Shown: positions 34,412 to 43,131, counted from the first letter of the stretch. The stretch is 64,000 nucleotides of DNA from an uncultured Lachnospiraceae bacterium (GCA_910587095.1 CAJUMJ010000029.1:1-64000), one strand, 5' to 3'. Made by a program: numbers and translations. Notes: generated from the letters alone by a model not told the origin.

Positions 34412-35266
34412 TTAATTTCCGTTAAGGCCCAAAAAAGCCCCCAAATTGCCCCGCTGTCCGTGGCTGGCACGGTGGGAGAAAAGGCAGCGGCTGTTATGGC
34501 AGGTGCAAAGATCCGTCGTCTGAATCCGTTCCCGAGGAATACCCGCCTCCGCAAGCACAATCTCATTCGCCCGCCACAAATCAAGCTGGTATTTACCTCC
34601 CCCTTTGGAGTAAAGAATCTCTCTCTCCTGGCCTGGCTTTCGAAACGCTTCCGAAAACGCCTGCGCCACATCCTCGCTGACCTCATAGCAGTCCCGGCAA
34701 ATGGACGGCCCGATCACCGCCACGATATCCGCAGGATCCGTGCCGTAGCTTTCTCTTAGTTTCTCCACCACGCACCGCCCCATACGCGCCACGGTGCCAC
34801 GCCACCCGGAATGTGCCAGGGCAATGGCAGACTTCCTTGTATCGACAAAGTACAAAGGCACACAGTCCGCAAAAAAAGTAGCGAGATAAATTCCCGGTTC
34901 GTCCGTCAAAAGACCGTCCACGTCCCTGTAATCCTTCTTTTCCGTAACTCCCTTTCCGCGGTCCGCTCTCCCTACCACGCGCAGATTCGTTGTGTGGGTC
35001 TGATCGGAGCAGACCATATCCTCCACATCACAGCCGAGTACAGCCGCGACACGTCTGTAATTTTCATCTACCGCTTCCTCCCTGTCGCCTCTCGTATAGC
35101 TCAGGTTCATGGAACTGTAAACTCCTTCGCTGACCCCTCCAAACCTTGTCGTAAAAAGATGGTTTACCTGTTTTTGCCCTTCCAGAATGGGAAACGTAAG
35201 GTAAACCATCTCGCCTGCCTGATTGATGCGCACCCGCATGTCGCTTTTATGTCTGTACCAGTCCAT
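34412..35266 (-). CDS. pgeF: Polyphenol oxidase/laccase-domain family protein (YfiH/LACC1-like)
   Basis: A 284-residue protein of the DUF152/YfiH family. Members act as purine nucleoside enzymes in human LACC1 and as a peptidoglycan-editing factor (PgeF) in E. coli. The metal/catalytic residues are visible: His in CSDQTHTTN, Cys in ATFFADCVPLYF, and His in ALAHSGWRGTVARM, plus IGPSICRDCYEV and CTCHNSRCLFSHRA near the end. It ends the long rplS-side block of genes after yraN, spaced 27 bases. Confidence 0.9.
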   Translation of the reverse strand: MDWYRHKSDMRVRINQAGEMVYLTFPILEGQKQVNHLFTTRFGGVSEGVYSSMNLSYTRGDREEAVDENYRRVAAVLGCDVEDMVCSDQTHTTNLRVVGRADRGKGVTEKKDYRDVDGLLTDEPGIYLATFFADCVPLYFVDTRKSAIALAHSGWRGTVARMGRCVVEKLRESYGTDPADIVAVIGPSICRDCYEVSEDVAQAFSEAFRKPGQEREILYSKGGGKYQLDLWRANEIVLAEAGIPRERIQTTDLCTCHNSRCLFSHRASHGQRGNLGAFLGLNGN

Positions 35267-35293
35267 ATATCCGTCCTTTCCCGCACAGTTCTC

Positions 35294-35659
35294 CTATGCC
35301 ATGTAGTAAAAAGCATTCTTGATCCACGAAAGCTTCTCCCCGTCAAGCGCAACCACGTCGAAACGAATCGGCGTATCCTCGGGGCAGTTGTGAAGCATCC
35401 GGTAGTAATCCGCCACCTTGCAGATTTTTTTCTGTTTGGCCCTTCCCACCGCCTCCGCCGCACAACCCTTACCCGCTGCCGCGCGGTATTTTACCTCAAA
35501 AAAGACGAGATAAGCGCCGTCATAACCTATGATATCAATTTCTCCCTGTCTGCAGCGAAAATTCCGCTCAAGAATTTTCACACCCTCAGACGACAAACGG
35601 GCACAGACCTGTTCCTCCTTCTGCGCCCCTTTCACCCTCGTATTCATCCTGTTCTCCAT
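35294..35659 (-). CDS. yraN: YraN family (UPF0102) endonuclease-like protein
   Basis: A 121-residue protein of the UPF0102/YraN family, which has a restriction-endonuclease-like fold. The family pattern is clear: GAQKEEQVCARLSSEGVKIL, RNFRCRQGEIDIIGYDG with the acidic residues Glu and Asp, VFFEVKYR, and KQKKICKVADYYR. Its function is not settled. It commonly lies next to rnhB in bacteria, as it does here, a few genes away. Confidence 0.92.
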   Translation of the reverse strand: MENRMNTRVKGAQKEEQVCARLSSEGVKILERNFRCRQGEIDIIGYDGAYLVFFEVKYRAAAGKGCAAEAVGRAKQKKICKVADYYRMLHNCPEDTPIRFDVVALDGEKLSWIKNAFYYMA

Positions 35660-35686
35660 TTCCGGGCATTCACGCGATGCACAGCG

Positions 35687-35977
35687 CTAATGCGCCTTCG
35701 CCAGCTTTGACTTGACCTTATCCATGGAATCCACAAAGATCAAAATCTCCGCCACCACCTCGTAAAGCTCCGGCGGAATCATATCTCCGATCTCCAGCCT
35801 CGAAAGCGTATCGGCCAGCTTGTCATCCCGATGAATCGGCACGGCTGCCTCCTTCGCTTTCTCGATGATCCGCTCCGCCAGCGCTCCTCTGCCGGAGGCA
35901 ATGACACGTGGCGCCTCGTCGCTCGGATCATATTCCAGAGCAATCGCCTGTTTGACTTTTTCTTTCTTCTTTTCCAT
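35687..35977 (-). CDS. FlhB C-terminal-domain-like protein (YlqH family)
   Basis: A 96-residue protein that matches only the cytosolic C-terminal domain of the flagellar export gate protein FlhB (after the NPTH cleavage site): AIALEYDPSDEAPRVIASGR, then AERIIEKAKEAAVPIHRDDK and IPPELYEVVAEIL. It has no membrane part and no NPTH motif. In Bacillus the same kind of gene, ylqH, lies after ylqG and rnhB, as here. The neighbour is a FliK-like protein, the known partner of FlhB in export switching, so a shared role is likely but not shown. Confidence 0.88.
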   Translation of the reverse strand: MEKKKEKVKQAIALEYDPSDEAPRVIASGRGALAERIIEKAKEAAVPIHRDDKLADTLSRLEIGDMIPPELYEVVAEILIFVDSMDKVKSKLAKAH

Positions 35978-36037
35978 CTTATTGCCCCCTCTTACCCTTC
36001 ATGTTAAGGCTTCGCTGTGCGGAATCTCAAAATCCAC

Positions 36038-36150
36038 GGACGAACAAGTTCGTCCCGGAGAATGCCCGTATTTTTGGCATTCTCCTGCGTGAGACTTAGA
36101 ACTTCTTCACGAAACAGCCTTTGCTGTGAGTGATTAGAAGTTCTTCTCAC
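36038..36150. repeat. Large intergenic hairpin element, copy A
   Basis: Three consecutive stems: GGACGAAC/GTTCGTCC (36038-36055, loop of 2), GGAGAATGCC/GGCATTCTCC (36057-36085), and an outer GTGAGA/TCTCAC with AGAACTTCT/AGAAGTTCT inside (36089-36150), which contains a further ACAG/CTGT stem. The second stem with its GTATTTT loop and the following GTGAGAC recur at 57097-57134. Confidence 0.7.
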
Positions 36151-36151
36151 G

Positions 36152-37954
36152 TTATGCCCGCATGTCGAAGGATGTTTGGCTTAGCACCGAAATATTCTTC
36201 TGCTGATGCAAAATAGTCTGCATAACGGAATTATCCTCCTTTTCCTCTCTCACATGCATCTGCGCTTTCAAAGAATACCCTCTGTCCGTCAGCCTCTTAT
36301 TCAGGATGTCAATATTCTGCTCAATCAATTCCAGAATGCTGTCATCCATCACCGTAAAGTTTGTAGCCACCTGCTTATCCTTCATCGTCACATACACATC
36401 CAGTGGGCCAAGATGCTCCATATCCAAATGCAAAAGCGCACTCACCTGCCCGTCCCTGGCCGCCAGGTTTTTCTTGTTGGTATAGACATAGAGATCACCG
36501 TGGGCATTATTGCCGAGCATTTTTAAAGGTAACTGCACATACGTATACAAATGGTTCATTTGATTCATAAAATCCACATTGCCCTGCAGATTTTGTACAC
36601 TCCTTGCCACAGGGGCGTCTCCCTTTCCGACCGCCTCCAAGGCCTGGGAAAGTCTTGCCGTCTGTTCCCTGATCCTCTCATAGAGCTGCTCCACCTGCTT
36701 TTTGTCCGCCACATCCTTAGGCTCTATCATCCACTGTCTGTCAATCTGGTCTTTTAGCAACGTCTGGAATTCTTTCCCGGCAAGCAGTCTGTGTAAAGCC
36801 TGCTCCTGCCCGGGCGCCGTTTTTTCCCCCGCGCCGCTCAAAAGCTGCCTGACAAGCTGCAAGACATCCTTTGTCGGCAGTTCTCCGCTCTTTATCTGCT
36901 GCGCCATCTGTTCATCCACTCCTAGTCTGCGCAGTGCATCGGAGAGCTTTTCCCACTGTGCCTGTGTCAATATAGATGGCTTTTGCGTCTCCGCACCTTC
37001 CTGTACGTTCGGCTGCCGCCCCTCGCCTAATGCATCTTCCGTCAATACCGCCTGCAATGCCTTCCCAAGAGCCGCCGCATTTTGTGTATTCTCCGCCTGT
37101 CCGCCCTGTGCTGCGTTTTTTACATCCGCCCCGTCGGACGTATTCTTTCCATCCCCGTTTTCCTGCAAAGGAGGCTTTTCGCTTGTTTCACCCGGCTGAG
37201 CCGTCTCCGCTTCCGGCCCGTGCCGGATTACGGTTCCTTCCCCCAGCGCCTCGCTTTCCGTAAAGATATCGATAACCGCCTTATAGAGAGTAAGCGCTTT
37301 TTCTCCCTGTCCCTCGTTCAAAAGCTCCATAAAAGCCTTTGGCAATTCATCCGCAATCGTCTCGGCACTTCCAAGGATCTGATGATTCGCGTTTAGATAC
37401 TGCTCGAACTGTTCGATATTCGCCTCCGTTATGGGCAGCTCGAGCCGGGTCATCTGAATGAGCGTCGCCGGGTCTTTGCCCGGAAAATCCAAAAGCAGCC
37501 TGCTCATATTCAGAATTGAATCCTTGTCTATGGGCATCCCCTCCTCCATCATCTTAGCAACCATCTCAATGTTGGCTGAGGTTTCCGGCAGCCCGGCGGC
37601 CGCCAGCGCACGCAGTATCGTGGCTGTGTTCGCCGTGTTTGTATAAAGCGGGGCAAGGGACATAAAGGCGCCTGTGTTCGCCTTGACTTCAAAGCTCATC
37701 ATCTGCCCCAGCGCCAGACTCACGCTCTGATCCAGCTTCGCGTTGATGGCAAAATCCTGTGCCAGCTCAATCTGCACCGAATTTCCGTTTCTGCCTACCA
37801 CCGTGCCCTGTAAGGTCTGGCCGGGCTTTAATCCCCGCACCTCGTTTTGCAGCCGCAAGAGACGTTCTCCTTTGCTGACGGACTCTGACACCCTCATCGG
37901 CTCGCTCGCCCTTACTCTCTGACTCTCTTTTTTAAAAATGCTTCCCAGATTCAA
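36152..37954 (-). CDS. FliK-like hook-length-control family protein (YlqG type)
   Basis: A 600-residue, Gln/Ala/Glu-rich, largely disordered protein with a C-terminal FliK/Flg_hook-like domain (about 490-585: LHLDMEHLGPLDVYVTMKDK, then ATNFTVMDDSILELIEQNID and LNKRLTDRGYSLKAQMHV). The start is taken as TTG at 37954, which overlaps the rnhB stop (TTGA) and has GAGGT 7 bases upstream, so the two are translationally coupled; an open frame to 38005 exists. It precedes the FlhB-like gene, and no other flagellar export genes are present in the window. Molecular role unknown. Confidence 0.8.
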   Translation of the reverse strand: MNLGSIFKKESQRVRASEPMRVSESVSKGERLLRLQNEVRGLKPGQTLQGTVVGRNGNSVQIELAQDFAINAKLDQSVSLALGQMMSFEVKANTGAFMSLAPLYTNTANTATILRALAAAGLPETSANIEMVAKMMEEGMPIDKDSILNMSRLLLDFPGKDPATLIQMTRLELPITEANIEQFEQYLNANHQILGSAETIADELPKAFMELLNEGQGEKALTLYKAVIDIFTESEALGEGTVIRHGPEAETAQPGETSEKPPLQENGDGKNTSDGADVKNAAQGGQAENTQNAAALGKALQAVLTEDALGEGRQPNVQEGAETQKPSILTQAQWEKLSDALRRLGVDEQMAQQIKSGELPTKDVLQLVRQLLSGAGEKTAPGQEQALHRLLAGKEFQTLLKDQIDRQWMIEPKDVADKKQVEQLYERIREQTARLSQALEAVGKGDAPVARSVQNLQGNVDFMNQMNHLYTYVQLPLKMLGNNAHGDLYVYTNKKNLAARDGQVSALLHLDMEHLGPLDVYVTMKDKQVATNFTVMDDSILELIEQNIDILNKRLTDRGYSLKAQMHVREEKEDNSVMQTILHQQKNISVLSQTSFDMRA

Positions 37955-38721
37955 TCGTCTACCTCGCAAAAATGTGTGACAAATGTTTTCCTGTGAATGG
38001 GACAAGGCCCATACTTCTTAAGCGCCTCAATATGAGTACCGGATCCGTATCCCTTGTTGGACGAAAAACCATACATCGGATAGCGCTCATCGTACTCCAC
38101 CATCAGCCGGTCCCTTGTCACTTTCGCGACAATGCTCGCAGCCCCGATGGAAATACTTTTCGCATCTCCCTTGATAATTGGCACCTGCGGAACCGAAATC
38201 TCAGGTATCGTCACCGCGTCGTTCAATAAAATGTCAGGTATCACCGTGAGTTTTCCGACTGCCTCCCGCATGGCTTCATACGTAGCCTGCAAAATGTTAA
38301 TCTCGTCGATCCGCTCCGGTGTACTGTATCCAAGTCCAACCGCAACCGCCTTCTCCATGATCACAGAATAAAGTTCCTCTCTCTTTTTTTCGGAGAGTTT
38401 CTTGGAATCATTGATATATAAAATATCACAATCTTTCGGCAAAATAACCGCCCCTGCCACCACCGGCCCGGCAAGCGGCCCTCTTCCCACCTCGTCGATG
38501 CCGCAAATATGGGCATATGCGGCGTACTTATTCTCATAGTCCTTCAGTCTTTCCGTCCGCTCCAATTCTTTCTCATATGAAAGAATCCTCTTTTTCGCCC
38601 TGGCAATTTCCGCCTGCACCCCGGCCCGCGGATCCGGCCCGTATACCGAAAACAAAACAGGCAGCTCCTCCACAGTCGCCGCCTGTAATTTTTCCCTGAT
38701 TGTACTTATTTTTTCCGCCAT
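37951..38721 (-). CDS. rnhB: Ribonuclease HII
   Basis: A 256-residue RNase H2 that cuts RNA in RNA-DNA hybrids and removes single ribonucleotides from DNA. The catalytic pattern is complete: ICGIDEVGRGPLAGPVVAGA (Asp, Glu), INDSKKLSEKKRE, and the later Asp in KGDAKSISIGAASIVAKVTRD and D-E near YDERYP. An N-terminal helical extension of about 70 residues is as in Bacillus RnhB. The stop overlaps the start of the FliK-like gene. Confidence 0.97.
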   Translation of the reverse strand: MAEKISTIREKLQAATVEELPVLFSVYGPDPRAGVQAEIARAKKRILSYEKELERTERLKDYENKYAAYAHICGIDEVGRGPLAGPVVAGAVILPKDCDILYINDSKKLSEKKREELYSVIMEKAVAVGLGYSTPERIDEINILQATYEAMREAVGKLTVIPDILLNDAVTIPEISVPQVPIIKGDAKSISIGAASIVAKVTRDRLMVEYDERYPMYGFSSNKGYGSGTHIEALKKYGPCPIHRKTFVTHFCEVDD

Positions 38722-38761
38722 TTCCTCCTCCTGTCCGCCGTCCCGAAGCGGACATAACAGG

Positions 38762-39301
38762 TTACCTGTGCCTTATTATTCCGAATTTGCTCAAAGGCCA
38801 GATCCGCAGCCACGCCCTGCCTATGATATTCTCCCGCCTGATATTACCCACAGAAGGTTCTCTGCCGTCTACGCTGTTATTCCTGTTGTCCCCCAAGACA
38901 AAATATTCATCCTCGCCAAGTTCCACAGGTTCTATTGCCCGCCCGGGATCCGCAATCACCTCTTTGCCGTACCCCTCATCCAAAAGTTCGTCATTTACAT
39001 AGATATTCCCTTCCTCATCGATTTGTACCGTCTCCCCAGGTAAACCGATGATCCGTTTGATGTAAAACGTCTCCTCCTGTTGTAAGAAAGGAAAGACGAT
39101 AATATCGAACCGCTCCGGATCGTGAAACCGGTAACTTAGCTTATCCACGATCAGATTGTCCTCCTCGCTCAGCGCCGGCTCCATGGAACTTCCCTGCACC
39201 TGGGTTCTTTGTCCTACAAAATGAATCACCAAATAAACGAGGCATAACACGCCAAGCAAATATAAACTGGTATTTAGAATCTCCCGCAATATCTTTTTCA
39301 C
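38762..39301 (-). CDS. lepB: Signal peptidase I (first of two)
   Basis: A 179-residue type I signal peptidase with one N-terminal membrane helix (about 9-27) and the outside catalytic domain: Ser in GSSMEPAL, Lys in FYIKRIIGLPGETV, and the GDNRNNSVDGRE box. It releases secreted proteins. The start is GTG at 39299-39301, overlapping the rbgA stop as GTGA, so it is coupled to rbgA. A second lepB lies on the other side of rbgA. Confidence 0.95.
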   Translation of the reverse strand: MKKILREILNTSLYLLGVLCLVYLVIHFVGQRTQVQGSSMEPALSEEDNLIVDKLSYRFHDPERFDIIVFPFLQQEETFYIKRIIGLPGETVQIDEEGNIYVNDELLDEGYGKEVIADPGRAIEPVELGEDEYFVLGDNRNNSVDGREPSVGNIRRENIIGRAWLRIWPLSKFGIIRHR

Positions 39302-40182
39302 TTTCTACTCTCGTCCTCCTGCTCTTGTCCGCACATTTCCAGTGTAATTGGGCCAATTCTGCCGCTTCTGAAATCGTCAATCAAAAGAGCGGCCGCTTTC
39401 TCGTAGTCCGGCTCCTGCCCCTTCTTATAGCACCTGCGGTTTTCACAGATCAGTGCAAGCACCTCTCCTGCGGTGAGCTTCCCTTCCTCATTTATCTCTT
39501 TTATCTGATAGCGCGAGGATAACGGCTCCTTGTAATGCTCCATAAGATAATCCAAAAGCTCCACCGCAAGTTCCGTCTTCTGCAAAATTTCATCGTTCAT
39601 GGAACCGATCATGGCAAGCCTCTTTCCAACCTCTTCGCTCTCAAATTTCGGCCAGAGAATGCCCGGCGTATCCAAAAGTTCCAGGTCTTTATTCAGCCTG
39701 ATCCACTGCTTCCCCTTTGTGACGCCCGGCTTGTTTCCTGTCTTCGCACAAGCCTTGCCTGCAAAGGAATTGATAAACGTGGATTTTCCCACATTGGGTA
39801 TCCCTACAACGATCGCCCTGACAGGCCGGTTTTTGATTCCGCGTTTCCTGTCCCGCTCGATCTTTTCCCTGCACGCCTCCTGCACCTTCGGATAAATCGC
39901 CCGGATGCCCTGTCCGGTCTTTGCGTTAATCTCCAGCACATGAAAACCGCGGTCCTTAAAATATGCCATCCAGCGCTTGTTTTCTCCTGGGTCCGCCAAA
40001 TCCGATTTGTTCAGAAGAATCAGACGCGCTTTGTTTTTTCCAAGCTCATCGATATCCGGGTTCCTGCTGGAAAGCGGGATTCTCGCATCCACCAGCTCAA
40101 TCACAAGATCGATCAAGCTGATATTTTCCTGCATCATGCGCTTCGCCTTCGTCATATGCCCCGGATACCATTGATAATTCAT
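39298..40182 (-). CDS. rbgA: Ribosome biogenesis GTPase RbgA (YlqF)
   Basis: A 294-residue circularly permuted GTPase that matures the 50S subunit. The G motifs occur in permuted order: LNKSDL (G4) near residue 58, then the P-loop GIPNVGKSTFIN (G1) near 131 and DTPGI (G3) near 180; the N-terminal WYPGHMTKAKR is typical. A C-terminal RNA-binding helical domain follows. It stands between two signal peptidase genes. Confidence 0.97.
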   Translation of the reverse strand: MNYQWYPGHMTKAKRMMQENISLIDLVIELVDARIPLSSRNPDIDELGKNKARLILLNKSDLADPGENKRWMAYFKDRGFHVLEINAKTGQGIRAIYPKVQEACREKIERDRKRGIKNRPVRAIVVGIPNVGKSTFINSFAGKACAKTGNKPGVTKGKQWIRLNKDLELLDTPGILWPKFESEEVGKRLAMIGSMNDEILQKTELAVELLDYLMEHYKEPLSSRYQIKEINEEGKLTAGEVLALICENRRCYKKGQEPDYEKAAALLIDDFRSGRIGPITLEMCGQEQEDESRK

Positions 40183-40201
40183 CTTCTATTTCTCCGCCTC
40201 T

Positions 40202-40786
40202 CTACTCAATCAGACCCATACCTTCGTCCTCCGCCGCCATGTGAAACCACGCCTTGCCGATGATGGTGTCCTTTTTGACCGCACCGATGTTTCCCGAACG
40301 GCTGTCCTCGCTGCTGTTGCGGTTATCCCCCAACACAAAATACTCGTCGCTTTCCAGAAGAATTTCATTCTGCGCAATGCCGGGGTCTATGATTTTGTCA
40401 AAAAGCTCGCCTTCCTCCAAAAGCACCCCGTCTATGTATACGTTTCCTTCCCTGATCTGCACCTTCTCCCCCGGCAGTCCCACCACACGTTTCACGTATA
40501 AATGGGAATTCTGGCTGCCGTTTGGCAAAAAGACAATCACGTCCCCACGACTTGGTTTTGAGATCCGGTAAAGAATACGGTTCATCAGAATCTCCTGCCC
40601 GTTGTGCAGCGCAGGCTCCATGGAGTCCCCAATCACACTGGTACGCATACCGATCGAAAAGACCAGAACAAAAGCCAGAAATACGGCGACAGTGCCTCCC
40701 ACAAGCACCTCTACCATATCCTTAAACATTCTCGGATTCAGCCTTTTTTTCTTCTGATAAAAAGTTAAGCCTTTTCTTTTCGCCAT
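40202..40786 (-). CDS. lepB: Signal peptidase I (second)
   Basis: A 194-residue signal peptidase with a basic N-terminus (KRKGLTFYQKKKR), one membrane helix (about 32-55) and catalytic motifs GDSMEPAL, YVKRVVGLPGEKVQI and GDNRNSSEDSR. The frame is open to 40849, but the ATG at 40786 with GGAG upstream is preferred. It is related to the other lepB by about one half of its residues but keeps a longer cytosolic part, so the two may differ in substrates or timing. Confidence 0.93.
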   Translation of the reverse strand: MAKRKGLTFYQKKKRLNPRMFKDMVEVLVGGTVAVFLAFVLVFSIGMRTSVIGDSMEPALHNGQEILMNRILYRISKPSRGDVIVFLPNGSQNSHLYVKRVVGLPGEKVQIREGNVYIDGVLLEEGELFDKIIDPGIAQNEILLESDEYFVLGDNRNSSEDSRSGNIGAVKKDTIIGKAWFHMAAEDEGMGLIE

Positions 40787-40860
40787 ACTGTGTGCTCCAC
40801 TGTACTCTGTCTCATCCTCTGCTCTGTCGACGCATGTGCATGTTTCCACTCGCTTGTGCG

Positions 40861-40913
40861 ATAAGCAGACTCAAAATGCTTCGCATTTCCCGTTCGCTTT
40901 TGACTCTGCTTAT
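40861..40913. repeat. Long intergenic hairpin between rplS and lepB
   Basis: ATAAGCAGACTCAAAA (40861-40876) pairs with 40898-40913 with a single mismatch; an inner AAATGC/GCATTT stem (40874-40888) sits in the loop. It lies downstream of the rplS terminator, so it is a separate structure. Confidence 0.65.
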
Positions 40914-40918
40914 TGTGC

Positions 40919-40961
40919 AAAAAACAAACAGACACCTCGAATTACTCTGAGGTATCTGTTT
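40919..40961 (-). terminator. Terminator of the ylxM-ffh-rplS operon
   Basis: Stem 40926-40938 with 40949-40961. The one imperfect pair is a U-G wobble only in the minus-strand transcript, and GTTTTTT follows on that strand, so it serves rplS. Confidence 0.85.
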
Positions 40962-40976
40962 CATCATCACTTTCGC

Positions 40977-41324
40977 TTATTTAACCAGTTCTTTCACTTT
41001 AGCTTTCTTGCCGACGCGATCTCTCAGGTAATTCAGTTTAGCACGTCTCACCTTACCTCTTCTGACAACCTCCACTTTCTCCACATTAGGAGAGTGCATT
41101 GGCCAGGTTTTCTCAACTCCTACGCCGTTCGACACCTTACGCACCGTGAACGTCGTCCTGTTTCCGCCGCCCTGAATCTTCATAACCGTTCCTTCGAACA
41201 CCTGAATTCTCTCGCGGTTGCCCTCCTTGATCTTGCCGTACACCTTAACGGTGTCGCCTACATGAAAGCCGCCTGCGTTCTCTTTGAGCTGCTCCGCTTC
41301 AATTTCTCTGATGATATCGTTCAT
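40977..41324 (-). CDS. rplS: 50S ribosomal protein L19
   Basis: A 115-residue L19 protein located at the 30S-50S interface. It shows the family pattern FHVGDTVKVYGKIKEGNRER, then QVFEGTVMKIQGGGNRTTFT and VRRGKVRRAKLNYLRDRVGK. It is the last gene of the trmD group and is followed by a clear terminator. AGGAGGAG precedes the ATG. Confidence 0.98.
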   Translation of the reverse strand: MNDIIREIEAEQLKENAGGFHVGDTVKVYGKIKEGNRERIQVFEGTVMKIQGGGNRTTFTVRKVSNGVGVEKTWPMHSPNVEKVEVVRRGKVRRAKLNYLRDRVGKKAKVKELVK

Positions 41325-41493
41325 AGTTCTCCTCCTGATATGCTCCGGATGTTCTTAATACTTCTGTAACAGAGGACCATCCTTCTTCACAACATTTATA
41401 ATTTACCATACCAAAGGCATAATTGCAAGTCCTGTTTTCGTTTTTTCAGTTCAGACCGGACAAAATCGCATTTCGCAAACGGCGTACGCCAAA

Positions 41494-42201
41494 CTACCGG
41501 TGCGTTTCCATATATTTTTCGTATAGATCAGGCCGCCTTTCCTTTGTCCGCAGAATCGACTGTTCCAGTCTCCACGCGTCTACCTTCGCGTGATCACCCG
41601 AGAGCAGGATCTCCGGAACTCTTTTCTCATGCCAGATCTCCGGCCTGGAATACTGCGGATATTCTAAAAGTCCGTCGCCAAAGGACTCTGTCTGCGCCGA
41701 CTCCCCGTTGTGGAGGACACCCGGCACCAGACGGGCAATGGCGTCCACCATCACCATAGCAGCCAGTTCCCCGCCGGTGAGCACATAATCCCCCAGGGAA
41801 ATCTCGTCCGTGACAATCTCCTCGAGCACTCTTTCATCAATCCCCTCGTAATGCCCGCAGAGAAAAATCAGCTCCTCCTCCCGGGATAGCTGCTTCGCCA
41901 TCTCCTGGTGAAAGGTCTTTCCTTGAGGAGTCACATAAATCACACGCCCGGCCTTTTTTTTGTCCATTCCATCCACTATGGACTGATACGCGGCATAAAC
42001 CGGCTGCGCCTGCATCAGCATCCCCGCGCCGCCGCCGTAGGTATAGTCATCCACCTTTCCGTGTTTGTCCGTCGTAAAATCCCTGATATTGACCGCGTCT
42101 ATCGCGATATCGCCCCTGGCCGCAGCCCTGCCGAGAATGCTCGTATGCAGCCCCTGTAAGACCATATCAGGAAACAATGTCATTATATGGAAATGCACCA
42201 T
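41494..42201 (-). CDS. trmD: tRNA (guanine-N1)-methyltransferase
   Basis: A 235-residue SPOUT-class enzyme that methylates G37 of tRNAs with S-adenosylmethionine, preventing frameshifts. Trefoil-knot motifs: FLCGHYEGIDERV, EISLGDYVLTGGELAAMV, VDAIARLVPGVL and the DYTYGGGAGML loop. Length is normal. A gap of about 170 bases before rplS holds no gene that I can see. Confidence 0.98.
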   Translation of the reverse strand: MVHFHIMTLFPDMVLQGLHTSILGRAAARGDIAIDAVNIRDFTTDKHGKVDDYTYGGGAGMLMQAQPVYAAYQSIVDGMDKKKAGRVIYVTPQGKTFHQEMAKQLSREEELIFLCGHYEGIDERVLEEIVTDEISLGDYVLTGGELAAMVMVDAIARLVPGVLHNGESAQTESFGDGLLEYPQYSRPEIWHEKRVPEILLSGDHAKVDAWRLEQSILRTKERRPDLYEKYMETHR

Positions 42202-42239
42202 CGTCAGTCCCCATCCTTATTCCAAAAGTCATTCACGCG

Positions 42240-42746
42240 CTACAGGAGTCCTTCCATTATATGGACTTCCATAACACGCCCGTCCATGTCGACCTTTTTG
42301 ATACAATCTCTGATAGCGGGGAACAAAACCTCCGAGCCGTCCTCCCTTTCTACCACATAGACGTCGTTTGCGCCGGTCGCAAGAACATCCTTGAGCGTGC
42401 CAAACTCCTCTCCCTCATCCGTCACAACCGAAAGGCCGATCATATCCGCCACAAAATACTCATCCTTCTTTAGCCTGACCGCCTGGTCGCGGACAACCAT
42501 AAGTTTTCCCTGTCTGTATTTCTCCACATCATTGATCGAATCATATCCTTTAAACTTTAAGATCACAAACTGCTTAAAAAATTTGACGCCCTCAATCTCC
42601 ATGGGAATCCGCTCTCTCCCGGTATCCAGAGTCACCTGCTTAAGCTTCTTAAAACGGTTCGCATCGTCCGTGGTTGGAAACACCTTCACCTCACCCCTGA
42701 TTCCATGCGTCTGTGTGATCACGCCCACCTGTAACTCGTCATTCAT
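42240..42746 (-). CDS. rimM: Ribosome maturation factor RimM
   Basis: A 168-residue 30S assembly factor: N-terminal RimM domain (VGVITQTHGIRGEVKVFPTT) and C-terminal PRC-barrel (EYFVADMIGLSVVTDEGEE, then LFPAIRDCIKKVDMDGRVMEV). It lies 38 bases before trmD. Length is normal. Confidence 0.97.
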   Translation of the reverse strand: MNDELQVGVITQTHGIRGEVKVFPTTDDANRFKKLKQVTLDTGRERIPMEIEGVKFFKQFVILKFKGYDSINDVEKYRQGKLMVVRDQAVRLKKDEYFVADMIGLSVVTDEGEEFGTLKDVLATGANDVYVVEREDGSEVLFPAIRDCIKKVDMDGRVMEVHIMEGLL

Positions 42747-42776
42747 AAAACTCCCTCGCCTTTATATCAAGTCTCA

Positions 42777-42821
42777 AATCGAGCGCCTGCGCGCTCGATT
42801 CAGAGAATGCTCCGCATTCTC
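42777..42821. repeat. Two adjacent hairpins between khpA and rimM
   Basis: AATCGAGCGC/GCGCTCGATT (42777-42800, loop CTGC) and GAGAATGC/GCATTCTC (42803-42821, loop TCC). The second shares its core with the hairpin elements at 36057 and 57097. Confidence 0.6.
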
Positions 42822-42865
42822 CTTCAATGTTCCACGCTGTCGCAATTTTCTATCTACATGTAAGT

Positions 42866-42900
42866 AAAAAGAAGCCCCACAGAGGAATCCGTGAGGCTTT
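42866..42900 (-). terminator. Partial terminator or attenuator after khpA
   Basis: On the minus strand AAGCCTCAC (42899-42891) pairs with GTGGGGCTT (42880-42872), one wobble, followed by CTTTTT. It lies inside the operon, between khpA and rimM, so it may limit read-through. Confidence 0.7.
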
Positions 42901-42903
42901 TCG

Positions 42904-43131
42904 TCAGATGATCTCCACATCCACTCTCTTATTGTCCTTTGAAGACGCCGCCTTGACAACAGAGCGGATCGCCTTGGCGATGCGTCCCTGCTTGCCGATA
43001 ACCTTTCCCATATCGGAAGGCGCCACATGAAGCTCTACGGTAATATTCTTACCTTCCTCCTTCTGTGTCACCACCACTTCGTCGGGGTTCTCTACAAGAG
43101 CTTTCGCGATCACTTCTACCAATTCTTTCAT
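42904..43131 (-). CDS. khpA: KH-domain RNA-binding protein KhpA (YlqC)
   Basis: A 75-residue single KH domain with the GxxG-type loop in DMGKVIGKQGRIAKAIRSVV. It binds RNA, usually together with KhpB (Jag), and affects cell length and small RNA use in other Firmicutes. It lies 32 bases after rpsP, as in Bacillus (ylqC). Confidence 0.95.
   Translation of the reverse strand: MKELVEVIAKALVENPDEVVVTQKEEGKNITVELHVAPSDMGKVIGKQGRIAKAIRSVVKAASSKDNKRVDVEII

Noticed and set aside
41325..41493. Possible ribosomal protein leader RNA before rplS
   Set aside because: I looked for a paired leader structure in the 170-base trmD-rplS gap but could not define one by eye.
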